Below are positions 21,869-24,674 of a DNA stretch of 24,674 bases, piece after piece. The notes beneath the pieces are model-generated. The model ran no database searches and was not told the origin of the DNA. It was given only the letters and a program-made list of their open reading frames with translations. Where the stretch lies: the NCBI GenBank assembly GCA_045106055.1, contig JBGCED010000047.1:1-24674 (forward strand), read 5' to 3'. Both the position numbers and the translations under genes were made by a program. The stretch is from JBGCED01 sp045106055 (GTDB taxonomy: Bacteria; Pseudomonadota; Alphaproteobacteria; CBDDJK01). Every line of letters starts with the position of its first letter. The stretch's first letter is position 1.

Positions 21869-22555
21869 TTAAAAACCGTCCATGCCGCTTAAACGCGGGG
21901 GCGCGCCCGCCGCTGTTCCCAGCTTCTGCCCATCAAGATAAGCACTAACGGCATCAATCATGCTGGCAGCATTTTTTTTATAAAAATGATCCGCGCCGCC
22001 GATTAATTGATAATCAATATCCACCCCTTTTTGTAATTTCAAGCGATCATAAAGGCGACTAATGTGAATTTCAGGCACATAATTATCATCTTCGCCATGC
22101 ACAATTAATCCAGAGGTTGGACAGGGGGCTAAGAAGCTGAAATCATAAATATTTGCAGGCGGGGATACACAGATAAACCCAACCACTTCGGGTCTGCGCA
22201 TCAATAATTGCATGGCAATCCACGCGCCAAAGGAAAAGCCAACAATCCAGCTTTCACGGTTATTTTGATGCTGCTGCTGCAACCAATCAAGCGCGGTTGC
22301 CGCGTCTGCCAGCTCGCCCTCGCCCTTGCTAAACTCCCCCTCGGATCTGCCAACACCGCGAAAATTAAAGCGCAAGCATGATAGTCCCCTGCCAACAAAA
22401 TGCTGGTAAAGCTGATACACAACGCGGTTATTCATGGTGCCGCCATATGAAGGATGGGGATGCAGCAGCAAAACGCCAGGTGCTTCATTATTGCCGCCGC
22501 CATAATAGCGCCCCTCTAGCCGTCCTGCGGGTCCTTGAAATGTAACTTCTGGCAT
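21869..22555 (-). CDS. Alpha/beta-hydrolase family protein
   Basis: This 228-aa protein has the alpha/beta-hydrolase fold of the small cytosolic serine-hydrolase group (dienelactone-hydrolase- and YfbB-like neighbours). I start it at MPEVTFQGPAGRLEGRY (ATG at 22555), since GGGAGCG lies 5 nt upstream; an in-frame ATG seven codons earlier would overlap this site. The oxyanion region is LLHPHPSYGGTMNNRV, which contains the HPHP motif of this subgroup, and FNFRGVGRSEG follows. The nucleophile-elbow stretch is GFSFGAWIA, with Ser in G-x-S-x-G. The acid is probably Asp in HGEDDNYVP and the base His in GGADHFYKK. The substrate is unknown. It is probably co-transcribed with pdxJ, 30 bp downstream. 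Confidence 0.88.
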   Translation of the reverse strand: MPEVTFQGPAGRLEGRYYGGGNNEAPGVLLLHPHPSYGGTMNNRVVYQLYQHFVGRGLSCLRFNFRGVGRSEGEFSKGEGELADAATALDWLQQQHQNNRESWIVGFSFGAWIAMQLLMRRPEVVGFICVSPPANIYDFSFLAPCPTSGLIVHGEDDNYVPEIHISRLYDRLKLQKGVDIDYQLIGGADHFYKKNAASMIDAVSAYLDGQKLGTAAGAPPRLSGMDGF

Positions 22556-22560
22556 GTTTA

Positions 22561-22567
22561 CGCTCCC
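22561..22567 (-). promoter_or_regulatory. Ribosome binding site deciding the hydrolase start
   Basis: GGGAGCG on the minus strand is 5 nt upstream of the ATG at 22555 and lies inside the first codons of the longer in-frame reading, which supports the shorter protein. Confidence 0.75.
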
Positions 22568-22648
22568 ATTATTCAAATAATATCTAAATGATCAATAAAG
22601 TTAAGCCATCAAAATTCTGGCTTGCTTACTTTTTACCTTAGTTTGTTT

Positions 22649-23152
22649 TTACCCTGGCTTGCCTTCTTGCACCCATAAGGGGGCATTCCCCTCGCGCATC
22701 CATATATCTATTGCGGTATCGGCATCAGGATAAAGGCTTTCGCTAATGGCGCGCCCACAAATTGAATGCCCTGCTGCAATCACGCTTGCTGGATGATGTG
22801 ACATTAAAGGATGCCAATCGGCAAGCGGTTTTCCTTCTGAAATTAAGCGATAACCGCATGTTTCAGGAAGCCAGCCCAGCCCCGCCACCATATCGGGCGT
22901 TAATTGAACGCAATCTGGCACTTTTTGCTTGCGATTGGCGTAATCCTTGCAGCGCGCTGTTGATAGGTCCAGCAATTTACAAGCAATATTGGTACAGATG
23001 AATAGATTGCTGTCAGGGTCTTCAATTTTATGAAGACAGCATTGCCCGCACCCATCACAAATGCTTTCCCATTCGGCATTTGACATTTCATCAAGCCGTT
23101 TGGTTTGCCAAAATGGCTTATCGGAATTGCTGGGAACGGCGTTACGCGACAA
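22649..23152 (-). CDS. YcgN-family cysteine-cluster protein (UPF0260)
   Basis: This 167-aa protein of the UPF0260/YcgN family is predicted to bind an iron-sulfur or zinc centre; its role is not established. The first cluster is CDGCGQCCLH, with Cys32, Cys35, Cys38 and Cys39. Further conserved cysteines are Cys53 and Cys58 (ICTNIACKLL), Cys68 (RCKDY), Cys81 (VPDCVQLTP) and Cys99 (PETCGYR). WHPLMSHHPASV and GHSICGR follow, as usual. No ATG precedes the conserved FWQTKRLDEMSNAEWES, so a TTG at 23152 is the best start. It overlaps the preceding ATPase inhibitor gene by 11 bp, with GGAGG 12 nt upstream, which suggests translational coupling. The family is confident; the start is less so. Confidence 0.9.
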   Translation of the reverse strand: MSRNAVPSNSDKPFWQTKRLDEMSNAEWESICDGCGQCCLHKIEDPDSNLFICTNIACKLLDLSTARCKDYANRKQKVPDCVQLTPDMVAGLGWLPETCGYRLISEGKPLADWHPLMSHHPASVIAAGHSICGRAISESLYPDADTAIDIWMREGNAPLWVQEGKPG

Positions 23153-23459
23153 GCTCGGCTTTTGCCTCCATCAAACAGCGATCCAATTCAAGCTGAATGC
23201 GATGCTCGCTAATGTCAATTCCGTGTTCTTTGAAATCGGCAACCAGCTTTTCCAGCACATCTTGATCCCCTGGCTTTTCAAAATCAGCATCAACAACCGC
23301 ATCGATATAGGCTTCAACCGCATCTGCTTCAATGCCAAGCTGCTGGGCAGCCCACGCCCCAATTTTGCGGTTTCGGCGCATTTCTGCTTTGAATTTCATT
23401 TCCTGATCTTTGCCATATTTGGCTTCAAATGCTTTTTCCCGATCATCAATGCCTGACAT
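23142..23459 (-). CDS. F1Fo-ATPase inhibitor zeta subunit (DUF1476)
   Basis: This 105-aa protein belongs to DUF1476, characterised in Paracoccus as the zeta inhibitor of the F1Fo ATP synthase. It blocks ATP hydrolysis by inserting its N-terminus into F1. The diagnostic lead DDREKAFEAKYGKDQEMKFK is at residues 5-24, followed by AEMRRNRKIGAWAAQQLG and a helical C-terminal domain (FEKPGDQDVLEKLVADFKEHGI). The family is largely restricted to alphaproteobacteria and is one of the clearest lineage markers here. The gene is transcribed away from hemB across a 210-bp shared control region and overlaps the YcgN-type gene at its 3' end. Confidence 0.93.
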   Translation of the reverse strand: MSGIDDREKAFEAKYGKDQEMKFKAEMRRNRKIGAWAAQQLGIEADAVEAYIDAVVDADFEKPGDQDVLEKLVADFKEHGIDISEHRIQLELDRCLMEAKAELVA

Positions 23460-23541
23460 TTTATAAATTCCTTTGAAAGGTTAGAAATAATAATAAATTT
23501 AAAAACACAACCAACATATAATTACATAATTCATTCTTGCC

Positions 23542-23637
23542 AATATTGCAATATTTCTATGATGCTAGATTTTTTTAATGCTGGCATCAAAAGCATCCGC
23601 CTTAAATTGATTTACATTGCAGCGTGAATTATATAAT
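23542..23637. promoter_or_regulatory. Shared control region of the ATPase inhibitor and hemB
   Basis: The 210-bp gap between the divergent genes is AT-rich and has no ORF. It contains a 14-bp palindrome, AATATTGCAATATT (23542-23555), and a TATAAT at 23632-23637 pointing to hemB. The candidate -35 boxes TTTACA (23611-23616, 15-bp spacing) and TTGATT (23607-23612, 19-bp spacing) are both off the ideal distance. The promoter call is therefore weak. Confidence 0.35.
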
Positions 23638-23669
23638 TTAGCAGCAATATAATCTTTTATTAAAGTTAG

Positions 23670-24674
23670 ATGCATAAGATGATCACTATCGGACAATATC
23701 CAGCAAGGCGGATGCGGCGTAACCGTGATGGCGCTGCCATTCGTGCAATGCTAAGCGAAACCAGCCTGTCGCCCGCCAATTTGATTTGGCCAATTTTTAT
23801 TGTGGATGGGGTTAATCAGCGCGTGCCAATCGCCTCTATGCCTGGGATATATCGCCATAGCATTGATCAGCTGCCCGCACTTGCCCAGCAAGCAGCGTCA
23901 TTATCAATTAATGCGATTGCGCTATTTCCTTATATTGATCCAGCGCTGAAAACACGCGATTGCCGCGAAGCGTTTAATCCAGATAATTTGGTATGTAAAG
24001 CGGTGCGGCATTTGCGCAATCATGCGCCAGATTTGATGATTATTTGCGATGTTGCGCTTGATCCTTTTAACCTTGATGGGCATGATGGACTATATCGCCC
24101 GCCATCGGGTGCGCGCCTTGCAGGCCAGATATTGAATGATGAAACCCTGCCCCTATTGCAGCAGCAAGCCTTGGTGCAAGCCAAAGCGGGCGCGGATTGC
24201 CTTGCCCCTTCTGATATGATGGATGGGCGCATTGGTGCAATCCGCCAAGCATTGGATGATCATGGCTTTCAATCGGTCAGGCTTATTTCTTATGCTGCAA
24301 AATATGCATCGGCATTTTATGGCCCCTTTCGCGAGGCGGTGGGATCGGGTGATTTGCTGGTTGGGGATAAAAAATCCTATCAGCTTAACCCAGCAAACCA
24401 CCAAGAAGCCTTGCATGAGGTTGCGCTTGATTTGGCAGAAGGGGCGGATATGGTGATGGTCAAGCCGGGCATGCCTTATCTTGATATTATTCGCCAAGTA
24501 AAGGATGAATTTAAAGTGCCTGTCTTTGCCTATCAAGTGTCGGGTGAATATGCGATGTTAAAACTTGCGATTGATCAAGGAATCATGGATGATACGGTGA
24601 TGCTTGAAAGCTTAATCGCCTTTAGACGGGCTGGCGCAAGCGCCATATTAAGCTATTTCGCGCCCCCAGCAGCA
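23670..24674 (+). CDS. hemB: Delta-aminolevulinic acid dehydratase HemB (3' end cut by the window)
   Basis: This is porphobilinogen synthase, which condenses two 5-aminolevulinate molecules in tetrapyrrole synthesis. It is the only plus-strand gene. The frame is open from ATG 23670 (an alternative ATG lies at 23679) to the window end, giving 335 residues. The last visible residues, ILSYFAPPAA, are where the family normally has only a few more, so little is missing. The Schiff-base lysines are Lys211 (SYAAKYASAFYGPFR) and Lys265 (MVMVKPGMPY). The metal loop DVALDPFNLDGHDG (127-140) has Ala, Asp and Asp where zinc enzymes have three cysteines, so it is the zinc-independent, magnesium-type enzyme usual in alphaproteobacteria. 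Neither start has a strong ribosome site. Haem made here would also feed corrinoid synthesis. Confidence 0.95.
   Translation, partial: MHKMITIGQYPARRMRRNRDGAAIRAMLSETSLSPANLIWPIFIVDGVNQRVPIASMPGIYRHSIDQLPALAQQAASLSINAIALFPYIDPALKTRDCREAFNPDNLVCKAVRHLRNHAPDLMIICDVALDPFNLDGHDGLYRPPSGARLAGQILNDETLPLLQQQALVQAKAGADCLAPSDMMDGRIGAIRQALDDHGFQSVRLISYAAKYASAFYGPFREAVGSGDLLVGDKKSYQLNPANHQEALHEVALDLAEGADMVMVKPGMPYLDIIRQVKDEFKVPVFAYQVSGEYAMLKLAIDQGIMDDTVMLESLIAFRRAGASAILSYFAPPAA

Noticed and set aside
24153..24536. 127-aa minus-strand ORF under hemB
   Set aside because: It is antisense to a well conserved part of HemB including the Lys211 and Lys265 regions.

Overview
This 24.7 kb window reads as chromosomal DNA from an alphaproteobacterium of moderate GC (mid-40s percent by eye, not computed). 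The lineage call rests on an F1Fo-ATPase inhibitor zeta subunit (DUF1476), a HemB of the zinc-independent DVALDP...GHDG type, a UbiK/BMFP protein, and a corrinoid-dependent C1 module (pterin methyltransferase, RACo-like activator, MetF-like reductase) of the kind known from marine alphaproteobacteria. A marine, SAR116- or Rhodospirillales-like organism is plausible but not proven. Every gene except hemB at the right edge lies on the minus strand. No transposase, integrase, prophage gene or CRISPR array was seen.

Layout from the left. 1-1703: the N-terminal part of a TPR protein, a glyoxalase II-like metallo-hydrolase and a HIT-family protein. 1791-5401: a tight three-gene cassette of unrecognised proteins (550, 200 and 442 aa). 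The 442-aa protein appears to carry a Lon (S16)-like protease domain tethered to the membrane. The cassette starts just downstream of tRNA-Phe (5519-5594), separated from it by five tandem 16-bp repeats. 5759-8284: an FMN reductase, an orphan TRAP substrate-binding protein with its own terminator and a hexanucleotide repeat in its leader, UbiK, and a Bcp-type peroxiredoxin. 8306-14239: a CHASE2 adenylate cyclase, BamA, and CysD without CysN.

14372-15919: a secreted trypsin-like protease whose signal-peptide region is built from 27-bp repeats. Its 300-bp upstream region holds a good promoter, an inverted repeat over the -35 box, and four phased TGTGC-N6-TCACA (CRP-like) sites. 15920-19923: the operon for methyltransferase, RACo-like activator and MetF-like reductase, with a near-palindrome over its putative promoter. 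It would move methyl groups from a corrinoid to tetrahydrofolate and oxidise them, but the substrate methyltransferase and corrinoid protein are not here. 20032-23459: an EamA transporter with a perfect 16-bp palindrome upstream, PdxJ, an alpha/beta hydrolase, a YcgN-type Cys-cluster protein and the ATPase inhibitor. 23670 to the end: hemB on the plus strand, lacking only its last few codons.

The observations most worth following are the Lon-like membrane protein and its two unknown partners, the four-site CRP-like array in a window that also encodes a class III adenylate cyclase, and the repeat-built secretion signal of the protease.
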